Virus record (IMG/VR): IMGVR_UViG_3300028377_000005
Coordinates: 51,648-115,647 of that record
Length of the DNA stretch: 64,000 nt
Reading direction: 5' to 3' (one strand)
From: a virus
Below the pieces are notes generated by a model. It was not told where the DNA came from, did no database searches, and worked only from the letters and a program-made list of their open reading frames with translations. Shown in pieces: positions 1-9,781 of the stretch (within the stretch, counting starts at the first letter, position 1; each line of letters starts with the position of its first letter). A program made the translations under genes and the position numbers.

Positions 1-1
1 A

Positions 2-778
2 TCTGTTGTCGGATCAATCACGTCTTCGGATACACTAGAAAAGGACCCCTTTGCGGGTGCTCGGGAGTTATTTGATGGTGTTTTTGGTATGTCTCCCCAC
101 CAACAATTCAGGATCTGGGTGGACAAGGTAGCCCTTGAACGGGTAGACGAGATCTTACCCACCTTGACACAAAACGAAAGCCTGTACGAGATGGTGAAGA
201 GTTTTTACGAGGATGCGGAAAGCTCCATCGTTGACCTCTTGACCTCAGACGGTTTCAACACGTCCAAAGATTTGATCACAGACGATACAGTCAGGACCAA
301 GGTACATCTGCTGATTCAGACGGTAGATAAATACGTGGTTCTTGGGCAGCCGCCTAATTGGCAATCACTCCGTCTCTTTGAAGATCTCATCCCGGAAGGC
401 GACCAGTTGCTTGACCGCCTATTTCGTATGATGAAGTCGTTTGAAAACGTGTTCGCCGACATAAACGCCGCGATTGAGAACACCATTGACGGCTTGCGGG
501 CAAGGCTTGGAATCCTCAACGATATTGTGGATTTCCTTGACACGATCATTTCGTTTTACGCAAGTCTGGACGCTCTTGACTTTTCGGTGTCGGTGTTGTT
601 CATCCCGCCGAATGTGGGAGGCACTCCGTACTTAGCGCGGGAGTTCATGGAAGCTGAATCGCCTCCCGATACTTCGCCAGATGATTTCTCTGCGGGTGTG
701 GTCCTTGCGTTCGGTGGCGCTGGACGCGGCGATGTCGAAGCCTCTGAAAATGCCATCCGGTTCATTTTTGGCCTGTGA
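2..778 (+). CDS. Virion/tail-module protein of unknown function, 5' end outside window
   Basis: The reading frame is open back to the left edge (no stop between base 2 and the ATG at 89), so the gene is probably cut by the window and the internal ATG at 89 is not necessarily its start. About 258 residues are visible. They are mostly helical and acidic, with a central heptad-like stretch (around residues 150-200 of the visible part) suggesting a coiled coil. It lies just upstream of a run of same-strand baseplate genes, so a structural role in the tail or baseplate is inferred from context only. No family was recognised. Confidence 0.6.
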   Translation, partial: SVVGSITSSDTLEKDPFAGARELFDGVFGMSPHQQFRIWVDKVALERVDEILPTLTQNESLYEMVKSFYEDAESSIVDLLTSDGFNTSKDLITDDTVRTKVHLLIQTVDKYVVLGQPPNWQSLRLFEDLIPEGDQLLDRLFRMMKSFENVFADINAAIENTIDGLRARLGILNDIVDFLDTIISFYASLDALDFSVSVLFIPPNVGGTPYLAREFMEAESPPDTSPDDFSAGVVLAFGGAGRGDVEASENAIRFIFGL

Positions 779-856
779 TCTCTAATCTTGTTGGCCCTAA
801 TCTACTTGTAAGCCTACCTCAGTAGAGATTCTCTGTTTGTCTGGCAGGGTAAAGGT

Positions 857-1474
857 ATGGCTTACGATTTTCTAGGTACATTCAAACGGTCGCAGTTCGA
901 ACTGTTGGCTGATTACGCGGAAGCGTCCCTGCAGGACGTGGATCCCCGTATAACGTACCTTAAAAGTGAGATTGAGCGGCTGGGGTGGATCGAATATGAA
1001 TTCGATGAGGAGGGGCGTCGAATTGATTATAACATCCAACCGCTCAATAGTCAACTGGCAAAGTACGCTCTAGCCTTCGAATATTATGGTGGATCTTTAA
1101 CAGAGCTTCAGATTCGAAGCCGTGGTGATTGGATTTATATCACCAAGGGCGAGTTCAACTTAGACGATGCTGCGCCTTACGCTGGAGGTAAACCTTCGGA
1201 GGGTAATTACAGTGAAGGTTCGAGGCATTACGACGATACCGTGCCCGGCAATTATGTGGCGGGCGTAAAGGATTGGATAACACCTAAGATCAAGCGTCAA
1301 TTGGAAGACCTTGAATTCCGCATCAAGAGGACAATCGACCTTTCGGATCAGTACATCGAAGAGGTGGTTTTGTTGGTGAAGCGTAGTACCGGCGCGGAGA
1401 CGCTTGAGGACCTCCGCAAAGATATCGACTTTTTCATCACCAGCGAAGATTTTCACTCGGCCACGGACCGCTGA
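857..1474 (+). CDS. Hypothetical tail/baseplate-module protein, 205 aa
   Basis: The ATG at 857 is preceded by an AGGGTAAAGG ribosome-binding site. The product is soluble and rich in charged residues, with a helical N-terminus (about 1-45), a Gly/Tyr/Ser-rich centre (about 105-135) and a long C-terminal helix pair (about 140-205). No signal peptide or membrane segment is seen. The stop is one base before the ATG of the next gene, so the two are almost certainly co-translated. The family is not recognised; a baseplate or tail-completion role is inferred from its place directly before the baseplate J-like gene pair. Confidence 0.7.
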   Translation: MAYDFLGTFKRSQFELLADYAEASLQDVDPRITYLKSEIERLGWIEYEFDEEGRRIDYNIQPLNSQLAKYALAFEYYGGSLTELQIRSRGDWIYITKGEFNLDDAAPYAGGKPSEGNYSEGSRHYDDTVPGNYVAGVKDWITPKIKRQLEDLEFRIKRTIDLSDQYIEEVVLLVKRSTGAETLEDLRKDIDFFITSEDFHSATDR

Positions 1475-1475
1475 T

Positions 1476-2558
1476 ATGTCCAAGGATCTCCGCCTAAAGC
1501 ACAAATGCCCGCACCACGTGGTCGAAGAGTGGTTGTCTATCGAAGACGATCGGGAAACACTCCGTACCGTGCGTTACCCCTCCAGCCAACAAATAAAGGT
1601 CCTGTGGAACCGCATTGAAGTTCCTCGGGATGGTCTGGCTTCTTCCATCGAAGTTACAGGTCTGAAAGCGGAGCCTTTTGAGATCGAAACAGGTGATAAC
1701 GATACCTTGGCTTTCAGTGTGGATGGTCAGTCAACCCAAACTATCACCCTCCCCAAGGGTCGCAAAATCAAAGCTGCTTACCTTGCCCGGACCATCAACG
1801 AGCAAGCCACGGGAATTACAGCGTCGGTAAAGAATGGCCGCCTTACGATCGAGCATAACAAGGGTGGCGCACAGTCGTCACTCAAGATGGAGGGTGGGAA
1901 TGCTCACGCCACGTTAGGTTTCTCGGCACTCAGGTATTACCGTGGCCGTATTATAGTGCCCGGTTGGGAGATCATCAAGGATAAAAACAACATGGACCCC
2001 CACGCTCGGGTGATTCGTTTCCACGAACCCTTGCGTACCGATGACGATATTTTTGAGGTGTCGTACCACACCGTCCGGGGTGTCTGTCGCCGGTGTATGG
2101 GTCTTGGGATAGAGAACGATTTCCGGCACGACCGGAAAGGCGATCCTATCTTTGTGGAAAACCAACGCCTCCTTTTGCAGGAGGTAGAAAAGATCGTATT
2201 CACGGTGAAAGGGTCCAACCTTTTTCACCGCTGGTACGGCACGTCTATTAGTGAGTTGATCGGCACCAAGATCGTAGGCGGCGGCCAGTATGTAGAGACA
2301 CAGTTGGTCACAGAGGTTTCCGATGCGCTCGAACGGTACAAGCAAATCAAAGAGCAGCAATCGCGTTACCAGCCGGTGTCGCGAAAGGAGATGCTGCAGC
2401 GGATTGTTTCAATCGAAGTGAAGCAAGACAAATACGACGCCACGGTATTCGATGTATCTATCGTGTTGGAAAGCCAGTCGGGTGAACTCGAACAGATCAC
2501 GGATACCCTGCTTGTGGGCGATGCTAGTTTCGCGCAAGGCTTTCAGCGGGTAAAGTAA
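1476..2558 (+). CDS. Baseplate-associated protein with flagellin-IN-like domain
   Basis: A start at 1476 is preferred over an upstream in-frame ATG at 1404, because it abuts the stop of the previous gene. The 360-aa product has three visible parts. First is a Cys/His-rich N-terminus (KHKCPHH). Next, around residues 80-145, is a segment that reads like the IN motif of flagellar hook-associated proteins and phage tail proteins: sugar-binding-like FSVDG, an alternating beta pattern, TASVKNGRL, and ending in LGFS. Third is a C-terminal alpha/beta region with CxxC (CRRC) near residue 205. It sits 15 bases before the baseplate J-like gene. The likely role is baseplate wedge or hub, inferred from context. 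Confidence 0.6.
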   Translation: MSKDLRLKHKCPHHVVEEWLSIEDDRETLRTVRYPSSQQIKVLWNRIEVPRDGLASSIEVTGLKAEPFEIETGDNDTLAFSVDGQSTQTITLPKGRKIKAAYLARTINEQATGITASVKNGRLTIEHNKGGAQSSLKMEGGNAHATLGFSALRYYRGRIIVPGWEIIKDKNNMDPHARVIRFHEPLRTDDDIFEVSYHTVRGVCRRCMGLGIENDFRHDRKGDPIFVENQRLLLQEVEKIVFTVKGSNLFHRWYGTSISELIGTKIVGGGQYVETQLVTEVSDALERYKQIKEQQSRYQPVSRKEMLQRIVSIEVKQDKYDATVFDVSIVLESQSGELEQITDTLLVGDASFAQGFQRVK

Positions 2559-2573
2559 AGGTGGTAGAGGATT

Positions 2574-5500
2574 ATGCCTGTAGAACCCCCAAAATTTGTA
2601 ACGCCTAACGGACAGACAAAAACCACGACCCTAGACTTGGTAACGTCAGTACGTGATCAAGTGCTCACGGGTGAGTTGTCTTCGGATATTGTTGATGTTC
2701 AGGTGAAGGTCAACAACGAACCGTTCAAGAGCGACTCAAACCTCGTCTCGTTCGATCAGGATTCGTTTACGGTACCTAACCCTAATGTCTTCCCGGAAGG
2801 GCTACGCTTGGACTACGGGGCCAACAAGATCCAAATTCGCATCATTGATGTGACGGGTGGTGTATCTACACCGGCTGTAGCTTCGATTAATGTGATACGG
2901 GATTCGGACCTCGATCTGGTGGTATCGCCTCCTTCGGGACTGAGGGTACGTCGCCGGTCAAATGAAGTCGAGATCGTGTGGGCACAAAACGACCTCCCCA
3001 ATGTCATCGGCTACAATGTATACGGAGCGATTGATAGCGGAGGTGGTACCCAAGGTTACATCAAGCTCAATAAAAACCTCATCACCGAGGTGGCGTTCGA
3101 AGAAACTGAGCTTACGGGTGTCGCTGAAGACTCCACGTTCTATACGAGCGAAGGCGGCCAGTTGCGCATTCTCTTGGTGGAAGAGGATTTCAATGACAAC
3201 CCGGTCAAGACGGTAGGGGAAAGCGTCGTCACCACAAGCCTCCGGGCGACCAATGAGATCAAAGTCACGACCTCCCTTGATGGGGTGGAAACCCGTGACT
3301 ACCTCCATTTCGTACACGACCGGGTGGCGACTGAAGATGATGGCGTCATTAACAATGAGTTTTTCGCCGACGTCCCGAATGATGAACCTCTGTTTTATGT
3401 AATCACTACAGTTGCTTACGACCCGGACACAAATCGGCAGATCGAAAGTACATATAGCTCTGAGCTTGTGGGCTTGCCACTGGTAATCACTACGGGCCTC
3501 CAAGAGATTCCGTCCAAGTCTCAGAACGATATTGTCCGGGACTACCTGTCTTCGATCACCCGTACCGACAACCAAGTAAGCGCGATTCCCGGCTCGGTGG
3601 TTCGAGATGTGTTCATTGAACCGTTTGCGTCTGAAACCGAACGGCTCCATTTCATCGCCGGGTTCATTCGTCGCTCCCAGAGTTTCTCGACCTTGTTGGC
3701 CATTGACGACCTCGATGGTGATGGTGAGTCAGATCCGGTAGCTCAAAACCCCTATAAACAAGCCCTGAAATCGGCGCTTGGTATTGACCGTGATTCCGAT
3801 GTTCAGGCGCTGATTGACGACTCCTTTGAAAAACTGGCGAGTAATGTCCAGAAAGCTCGTGGGGGCGCAGGTTTTGCGATTGGGCAAGCAATCTTTTACA
3901 CGACGACGGAACCGACAACGGACCTTGTGGTGGAAGAGGGAACGATTATATCGACCGAATCCAGCCAAGACAATCCTTCGGTATCGTTCACAACGACTTC
4001 CCGTGTTGTGCTTCCGTTCGATGTGAAGGATTCGTATTACAATTTGCGTAAGAAGCGCTGGGAGATCCAAGCCAACATCCGAGCAACTGAAGCGGGCGAA
4101 GACGGTAACGTAGTTGCCGGGGGAATCAACCGGGTACTTGGCGGTGCTTCCTCCATGCAAGTAGAGAACCTTGAAGCTACACGGTTCGGGCGGGACCGGG
4201 AAAGCAACGCCCGGCTTGCCGAACGTGCTATCCTTGCGTACTCCAGCGTGGATGTTGGTACGGAAGGTGGCTATCTATCCACAGCCCTGAAACAACAGGG
4301 TGTGTTCCGGGCCAAGGTGGTCAAGTCCGAAAGCGAATTTATGATGCGAGACTATGACGATCTCCGCGAAAAACATATCGGAGGCAAAGTAGACGTATGG
4401 TTGCAAGGTCTTGAAGAAGTGCAGGTTACTGACACCTTTGCTTTGCGTTTCAGGGTGGCTCGGAACATCCAGTTCATTCTGGACTCCAACCCCTCCGACC
4501 TCATTTTTGTAGCGGACGACCCCCGCCTGTCTCCCGATAATCCGATCACGGAATTACTCGGAGCTACTAGCCAACAACAGGCCCAAGGGTTTGGTTTCCG
4601 TAACGTATCGACCGGTGAAGATTTCGATCTCACTAATTACACGATCTTAGATTACAACCGAATCAAGTTGGATGCAAGCCTAACACAGCCTTCCGTCAGT
4701 ACCAATGACATCGTGGCTGGTGATTTCCGATTCCAAGAAACGAGTCAATACGTCTTTAGTCGGCAGCCTGCGTTCGGGGTGGAAAGTATCTCGTCACTCA
4801 ACACAGGTGCGGTCCTCGAAGAGGGTACAAACTACCAACTTTATCGGGTCGAAGACCCGTTGCTGGACGGCTATTCGACGCAAGCCCAAGATTACATCGA
4901 GATCACTCAGAGCGGGGGCGTGCCCTCCGGGAACACTTTCGTAGTCAATGATGAAAATCATGTCTTAGTGGGTGAAGCTCCTGAACCCCTTGAAAACTTG
5001 GGTGTTAATCCGATCAGTGTTCGTGTCTTTAGTTTGGACCGCCTCACAGAATACGATGGCCCTAACTCAGCTTCACCTGATTTCTTGATCCAAGAGGGTG
5101 ACGAAACGACACCCCTCGAAATTTTCCGGGTACCGTCCGGGTCAATCGGTAACGGTGAAGAGGTGAGCGTCGATTACGAGCACGACGAAAACTTTGAAGT
5201 GGAGTACACGATCAACAACCTACTTGATCGTGTTCAGGGGGCTATCAACAAACAGCGGCATATCACGGCGGACGTCTTAGTCAAGCAAGCCATTTCAAAT
5301 GAAGTGGAACTTGAAATGACCGTCGTCTTGGAGCCGGGTTCCTCCAGAGCCCAAGTGGATGCGGACCTCCGAACCAACGTAAGTCAACTGCTCAACAGCA
5401 AAGCGATCGGCGAACCCGTTTACCAATCGGATGTGGTGCAAGCGATCGAAAACACGACCGGTGTTATATACGTGGTTATGCCTTTTGCCCGTATGGCTCT

Positions 5501-5999
5501 TGCCGATGGGTCGCTGATTATCCGGGAGCCGGTTAACAACGATGCCACGTTCCTAGAGCAGCAAGGCAACGCTAAGGTTTACGTCCTCAAAGACGGCCTC
5601 AATTACCCCACGGTGGCCGGTGGTGGAGATGTTTCCCAACACCACGGGGTCTTCGAAGATACGCAAATGATGGATCTCGTAAGCTCGTACAACGACCTAT
5701 TTAATGAGGCAGGCAAAGCATTAGTCGTGGGGGCCGATGGTCTTAATATCGCCGGGTATAGCGACGACGCCACGTTGACGGCTGCGGGCTATGCTACAGC
5801 CACTGAGCGGGAAGCCCGGCGCAAAACACTGACAGCTAACCGCATCTTCTTCAGTGTGGATGGCAATGATTCCCCGGAAAACCACACGTATGCCGCCACT
5901 TACGCCGTGAACAGAGATAGTGGTTCCAAATCTATCATGGTCACTGACGTAACCTATCTCGAACTCGGAAACTTTACGATCACATACCAGCAGAGTTAA
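2574..5999 (+). CDS. Baseplate wedge protein, baseplate J-like (T4 gp6 type)
   Basis: A 1141-aa virion protein. From about residue 310 it follows the baseplate J/gp6 pattern: an IPGSVVRDVFIEPFASE segment, then a long beta-rich body containing ESNARLAERAI...GTEGGYLSTALKQ (about 545-580), which is the conserved core of J-like wedge proteins. Proteins of this family form the wedge ring that holds the tail tube and drives sheath contraction. The N-terminal 300 residues are an addition to the minimal family: a fibronectin-III-like domain around 113-200 (PPSGLRVRRRSNEVEIVW) and further beta sandwiches. The gene ends one base before the next ATG. A contractile-tail (myovirus) morphology follows from this family, although J-like proteins also occur in some other injection machines. 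Confidence 0.8.
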   Translation: MPVEPPKFVTPNGQTKTTTLDLVTSVRDQVLTGELSSDIVDVQVKVNNEPFKSDSNLVSFDQDSFTVPNPNVFPEGLRLDYGANKIQIRIIDVTGGVSTPAVASINVIRDSDLDLVVSPPSGLRVRRRSNEVEIVWAQNDLPNVIGYNVYGAIDSGGGTQGYIKLNKNLITEVAFEETELTGVAEDSTFYTSEGGQLRILLVEEDFNDNPVKTVGESVVTTSLRATNEIKVTTSLDGVETRDYLHFVHDRVATEDDGVINNEFFADVPNDEPLFYVITTVAYDPDTNRQIESTYSSELVGLPLVITTGLQEIPSKSQNDIVRDYLSSITRTDNQVSAIPGSVVRDVFIEPFASETERLHFIAGFIRRSQSFSTLLAIDDLDGDGESDPVAQNPYKQALKSALGIDRDSDVQALIDDSFEKLASNVQKARGGAGFAIGQAIFYTTTEPTTDLVVEEGTIISTESSQDNPSVSFTTTSRVVLPFDVKDSYYNLRKKRWEIQANIRATEAGEDGNVVAGGINRVLGGASSMQVENLEATRFGRDRESNARLAERAILAYSSVDVGTEGGYLSTALKQQGVFRAKVVKSESEFMMRDYDDLREKHIGGKVDVWLQGLEEVQVTDTFALRFRVARNIQFILDSNPSDLIFVADDPRLSPDNPITELLGATSQQQAQGFGFRNVSTGEDFDLTNYTILDYNRIKLDASLTQPSVSTNDIVAGDFRFQETSQYVFSRQPAFGVESISSLNTGAVLEEGTNYQLYRVEDPLLDGYSTQAQDYIEITQSGGVPSGNTFVVNDENHVLVGEAPEPLENLGVNPISVRVFSLDRLTEYDGPNSASPDFLIQEGDETTPLEIFRVPSGSIGNGEEVSVDYEHDENFEVEYTINNLLDRVQGAINKQRHITADVLVKQAISNEVELEMTVVLEPGSSRAQVDADLRTNVSQLLNSKAIGEPVYQSDVVQAIENTTGVIYVVMPFARMALADGSLIIREPVNNDATFLEQQGNAKVYVLKDGLNYPTVAGGGDVSQHHGVFEDTQMMDLVSSYNDLFNEAGKALVVGADGLNIAGYSDDATLTAAGYATATEREARRKTLTANRIFFSVDGNDSPENHTYAATYAVNRDSGSKSIMVTDVTYLELGNFTITYQQS

Positions 6000-6000
6000 G

Positions 6001-8679
6001 ATGGCCAACGGATTTAACAACGGAAAGCAAGACCCGTATCCTTTGGTAGAGGAGGGGAAAGGGTACCAGAAACTTCTCATATCGAGAAGTCAAGCGGTCC
6101 TCAACGCTTTAATCAACCTGCTGCCCTCCAACTATGAGTCTAGCGTCGTAGGCCCGAATTACACGGTCTACATGAAAGCAATGGCTACGGAGTTGGCACG
6201 CATTACGATCATCCTAGAGCGCCTCGGCACAGACGTGTCTTTTGATGAGGTGCGATCTGAGTTTCTCTGGGAGACGGTCGGGTACCTTGTTTTCCTGAAC
6301 CAACAGTTGCCAGACCTCGAATTCGACGACGAGAGCTTTCGGGATTTCCTCAAAGCGGTCATCGAAATTTACTTTGAAGGGTCAACACCTGCGGCAATTC
6401 GCAAAGGCGTCGAGCTATTCACTTCCGAAGAATTCACCATTCGTGAGAACTTCGAAGATGCACGCCAAGAGGGCAGCCCGCTTGATGTTAGTGATCAGTT
6501 TGGGTTTTCGCTGGACTTTGACCTCCAAGCGAAGTTCCCGAAAGACGTTTTCCGTTTCGACAAGAACCTCCGGTTGTTGATCGAGATCATCCGCCCGGCG
6601 CATACACTTTACCGCCTCCGCTTTATGTTCGGTGAGGACGCGGATCTCCTGAACAATGTGACCGACGAAATGCGGATGCACCTCCGCAACTATTACTATG
6701 ACGATGCTCGTGGGTATTGCGCGGGTATGGCGGGTTTCGATAGTACATCCGGGTATATCGAATTAGGTAGCCTCAGTGTACTCAAAGACGACGCCACAGA
6801 CAAGCCCTTGGCTTCCGTTTCGGAAGGCGCAACCCTCTTGATTGAAACCTGCCTTAACAGTGGGCGTTACACCGTCGTTGGGCACCCTACCTCCAATTCG
6901 ATCAAGGTCTTTCCGAAATTCGAAGGGGCGGAGGACCCGGTATCTTACCACGTCGAAGTGGACCGCCTCGGACGCAAAAAAGAGCTACTGGTCGAAGAAG
7001 ATGTGTCCAGCCAGTTCTACGATACATCCCGGCTTACCGTAGATGGAGGTGGGCCTTATACCGTCACCGAAATGACGGACACCACACTAACCGCCTCGTC
7101 CAACGGTAGCGACGTAGAGTACGTCTGGGACCTTGATGGGGATAACGTATATGATGATGCGTCGGGAGCCTCTGTGACGTACACAGCGCCTTCTGGACCC
7201 GCTGAGATAACGGTATGGGTAAAGGGGACCGACCAGCGGGGACGTAAGGCCAAAGATAGTGCCGTTATTGTAGTACTCGATCAGCATCAAGTTCAGATGC
7301 TCGGCACAGGTACGTTGACGATCAACGATGTTACGTGGTCCACGTCAGCTTCGGCCTTGATGAACGGTTCAGGTACCCTTGCCCCTTCGCCTACGGTAGA
7401 ACACCTCGCCTCTGTTTCAATGGAAGGTGATTCTCTCATGGAAGTGATCCTCGGGCGCAACCCAGAGGACCCTTGCGCTATCTCAATGTATGGCTTGGCT
7501 TTCGTGGAAGTTGAAGCGTTTTTGGATCACAAAGGAGACGCTGATTTAACAGGAACGGCCTCCTTGGGTTCAACCCCCGTCATGGAAATGTTCAGTGCTG
7601 TAGATATGGTGGGGGCAGCTATTACGGATATAGGTGTCACCCAAGTGTTAAGGGTCTCGGCGGCTATGACGGGATCCGCTACCACCGTAACCAGCCCAAC
7701 AGCCATCGCCTCGGCAACGGTAACTATGGCGGGGTCTGCCACGACCTCGGTGGAAAGCGAAGAAATTTCCACAGCATCCGTCTCTATGGTGGGATCCGCA
7801 TCTATAACAACAGGTGCTCAGGCGTCTACGCCAATAACCACCTCCATGACGGGGACCGCAACGATTTCCGTCGATTCGACTGTAACACAAGACGTTTCCG
7901 TTTCTATGACGGGCACAGCAACGACAACAATCGATTCAACCTACACAATGGATCCAACCTCCATTGCCGGGTTGGTTTATTGGATCGACCCCAGCGACAA
8001 AGATACCATATACCAAGATCAAGGGGGTACGGTAGCTGTAACTACAGATGGAGATCCCGTAGAGCGGATCGAAGATAAGTCGGGTAATGCTAACCACTTT
8101 ACGAACGAATCCGTAGTACCTTATTGGTCAGAAACAGGGCTCAATAGCATTGGTAGTTTGGGGTGGGATGCCACTACCCGATACCTGTATGCTAACAGTG
8201 TAACGCAAGTGGATACAGGCGCTCCCATTTCAACCTTTGCTGTAGCCATCACAAATGTTGAGGATGAAAACTACATCCTCAACCACAGCTATTCAGACGG
8301 ATCCCCGGAAAGCCAGCGCCTTTTGCAATTGGGAGCGAGTTCCGGGGACTGGAACCTAACAGGTTTCGACTCGCTAGGCACAGGGCACACGGCCACGATT
8401 TCGGGACAAGTCGGAAAAGCCTACGTTGTGAACATTGAATGGGATACTTCCAACAATCTGTATGCCCGTACCAGACTCGGCACCGGGTCTAACCTCGGTA
8501 ATGCCGACGCATCACCTACCTCAAACACGTACATCGAGCTGGGTATGGCCCGTGATGGAACCAACACAAGGGTGGGATATTTCGATGGACTATCTGGGGA
8601 GATCATTTGCTATGCAAGTTCCCTATCAACCTTAGATGAAACCCGATTGCGCCAGTACCTGTCCGATAAATGGCTCTGA
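6001..8679 (+). CDS. Tail protein I-like baseplate protein with PKD, repeat and ConA-like lectin domains
   Basis: An 892-aa mosaic. Residues about 20-230 resemble the phage tail protein I family (ALINLLPSNYES, then a helical segment with WETVGYLV and STPAAIRKGVELF), which joins the baseplate to fibres and normally follows the J gene, as it does here. Residues about 343-425 look like a PKD/Ig-type domain (YVWDLDGDNVYDD, then AEITVWVKGTD). Residues about 430-650 are degenerate Thr/Ser/Ala repeats built on SMxGSATT. Residues about 655-892 look like a concanavalin A-like lectin/glucanase fold (AGLVYWIDPSD, then DKSGNANHF). The C-terminal half probably contacts the host surface. The ATG follows the previous stop after one base. 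Confidence 0.7.
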   Translation: MANGFNNGKQDPYPLVEEGKGYQKLLISRSQAVLNALINLLPSNYESSVVGPNYTVYMKAMATELARITIILERLGTDVSFDEVRSEFLWETVGYLVFLNQQLPDLEFDDESFRDFLKAVIEIYFEGSTPAAIRKGVELFTSEEFTIRENFEDARQEGSPLDVSDQFGFSLDFDLQAKFPKDVFRFDKNLRLLIEIIRPAHTLYRLRFMFGEDADLLNNVTDEMRMHLRNYYYDDARGYCAGMAGFDSTSGYIELGSLSVLKDDATDKPLASVSEGATLLIETCLNSGRYTVVGHPTSNSIKVFPKFEGAEDPVSYHVEVDRLGRKKELLVEEDVSSQFYDTSRLTVDGGGPYTVTEMTDTTLTASSNGSDVEYVWDLDGDNVYDDASGASVTYTAPSGPAEITVWVKGTDQRGRKAKDSAVIVVLDQHQVQMLGTGTLTINDVTWSTSASALMNGSGTLAPSPTVEHLASVSMEGDSLMEVILGRNPEDPCAISMYGLAFVEVEAFLDHKGDADLTGTASLGSTPVMEMFSAVDMVGAAITDIGVTQVLRVSAAMTGSATTVTSPTAIASATVTMAGSATTSVESEEISTASVSMVGSASITTGAQASTPITTSMTGTATISVDSTVTQDVSVSMTGTATTTIDSTYTMDPTSIAGLVYWIDPSDKDTIYQDQGGTVAVTTDGDPVERIEDKSGNANHFTNESVVPYWSETGLNSIGSLGWDATTRYLYANSVTQVDTGAPISTFAVAITNVEDENYILNHSYSDGSPESQRLLQLGASSGDWNLTGFDSLGTGHTATISGQVGKAYVVNIEWDTSNNLYARTRLGTGSNLGNADASPTSNTYIELGMARDGTNTRVGYFDGLSGEIICYASSLSTLDETRLRQYLSDKWL
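7290..7950 (+). repeat. Degenerate Thr/Ser/Ala coding repeats
   Basis: Within the tail protein I-like gene, about ten copies of a 20-27-residue unit with the core SMxGSATT or SMTGTATT (for example near 7665, 7725, 7785, 7845 and 7905) link the PKD-like and lectin-like domains. The copies are diverged at the base level, so they look old rather than freshly amplified. They probably form a rigid beta stalk. Confidence 0.7.
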
Positions 8680-8738
8680 TCGGTTTTCTGTTTGTAACCT
8701 CGAAGTAATGGAAACCGGAACTTTCAAGGAGAATAGTT

Positions 8739-9131
8739 ATGTCCCAAATGACCAATTATTTGGAAAATGCACTGGTCAATCACGTGCTTCGCAACACGGC
8801 ATTGACTTCGCCCACAACCGTGTACCTAGCACTTTACGATGCTTCCCCTACCGATACAGGTACGGGTGGTACTGAGATCACAGGTACGGGCTATAGTAGG
8901 CAGAGCGTAACGTTTACGGCACCTACTAACGGATCCACTTCAAACTCCAGCACACTTAGTTTCACGAACGGTAGCGGCGGTAACTGGACGATTGCCGCTG
9001 TTGGTATTATGGATGCCAGTAGTGGTGGTAACATGCTCTTTCACGGCACCCTAACCGGAGGCAGTAAAACCGTTGCAGACGGTGATACCATCACGTTCAA
9101 CGCTGGTGATCTCGACATCACGCTTGCTTAA
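8739..9131 (+). CDS. Small phage tail-fibre-like protein
   Basis: A 130-aa beta-rich protein with a strong AAGGAG site before its ATG. It follows the layout of a widespread small phage fibre/tail-appendage family: VYLALYDASPTD near residue 28, YSRQSVTF, then GIMDASSGGNMLFHGTL and GDTITFNAGDLDITLA at the end. Such proteins usually sit at or near the fibre or receptor-contact end of the virion. It closes the plus-strand tail module. Its stop codon overlaps, as TTAA, the stop of the converging minus-strand gene. Confidence 0.75.
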   Translation: MSQMTNYLENALVNHVLRNTALTSPTTVYLALYDASPTDTGTGGTEITGTGYSRQSVTFTAPTNGSTSNSSTLSFTNGSGGNWTIAAVGIMDASSGGNMLFHGTLTGGSKTVADGDTITFNAGDLDITLA

Positions 9132-9718
9132 TTGAGCGTTTCGGGCTTGATGGGTTCTTGGCGGTTCACTTCGTCCATCACGTAATCGCCCCACATGAGG
9201 ACCACTTTGTTACGGTCCGTATCGTGGGATACCAGAGCAACTTCGGTTTCCGCATCCACCGTCGTAACCAACACTGACCTCCCATTATAGGGTGGCGGAT
9301 CTCCCGGAAGAAGGGGCACGGTCGCAATTGTGATCGCGTCCCTTTTTTCTATGGTGCTCAGGTCGACGGGTGGTTCTTCGAACCCTACGTACATGAAATC
9401 GTCATGCTGCCGGATCACGGGAAGCATCATGCCCGGCTCATATCCCGGAACCGCAAGTGCCGTCAAAAAATTGACTTCCAGCATCGAGTTTTTGAGAAGG
9501 CCAATGTCCCGGAGCATTAGGAACATTTGCTGGTAGCGGTGGATATGGGTGGTGAACCCTTCCATAAAAACGGCCCTATCCACCTTGAGGGTTTTATCGT
9601 CCTCGGCGATAGGGCCGGTCAAAAGTTCGTCTACTTGGTTTTCGAACTCGTCTTGGAGTTCAGTGAACAGACCACCTAGACGGTCGGATGGAAAAAAGAT
9701 CGCACTATCGTCAGACAT
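9128..9718 (-). CDS. Hypothetical protein, 196 aa
   Basis: Soluble, acidic protein that ends the minus-strand RNA-repair cluster; its stop overlaps that of the small fibre gene on the other strand. Residues 1-75 are helical (LFTELQDEFENQVDELL) and 110-196 are mainly beta, with a Pro-rich turn (LLPGDPPPYNGRS). No motif or family was recognised. It lies 63 bases downstream of the RNA ligase gene and may be co-transcribed with it. Confidence 0.6.
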   Translation of the reverse strand: MSDDSAIFFPSDRLGGLFTELQDEFENQVDELLTGPIAEDDKTLKVDRAVFMEGFTTHIHRYQQMFLMLRDIGLLKNSMLEVNFLTALAVPGYEPGMMLPVIRQHDDFMYVGFEEPPVDLSTIEKRDAITIATVPLLPGDPPPYNGRSVLVTTVDAETEVALVSHDTDRNKVVLMWGDYVMDEVNRQEPIKPETLN

Positions 9719-9781
9719 ACAGACTCCCTGTAATTCAGATGGGCAGCCGATCGTGTACGTCTTAGTAGTACGTCGTGTCAG

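Noticed and set aside
1404-1475. Upstream start for the gene at 1476
   Set aside because: Would overlap the preceding gene by 70 bases without a ribosome site; the ATG at 1476 abuts the previous stop.
7290-7950. CRISPR array or satellite DNA
   Set aside because: Repeats are in frame, diverged in bases and protein-coding; no constant repeat and no spacers.
8636-8875. 79-codon plus-strand frame bridging two tail genes
   Set aside because: Overlaps both in another frame; the small fibre gene at 8739 has a strong ribosome site and family pattern. No frameshift signal seen.
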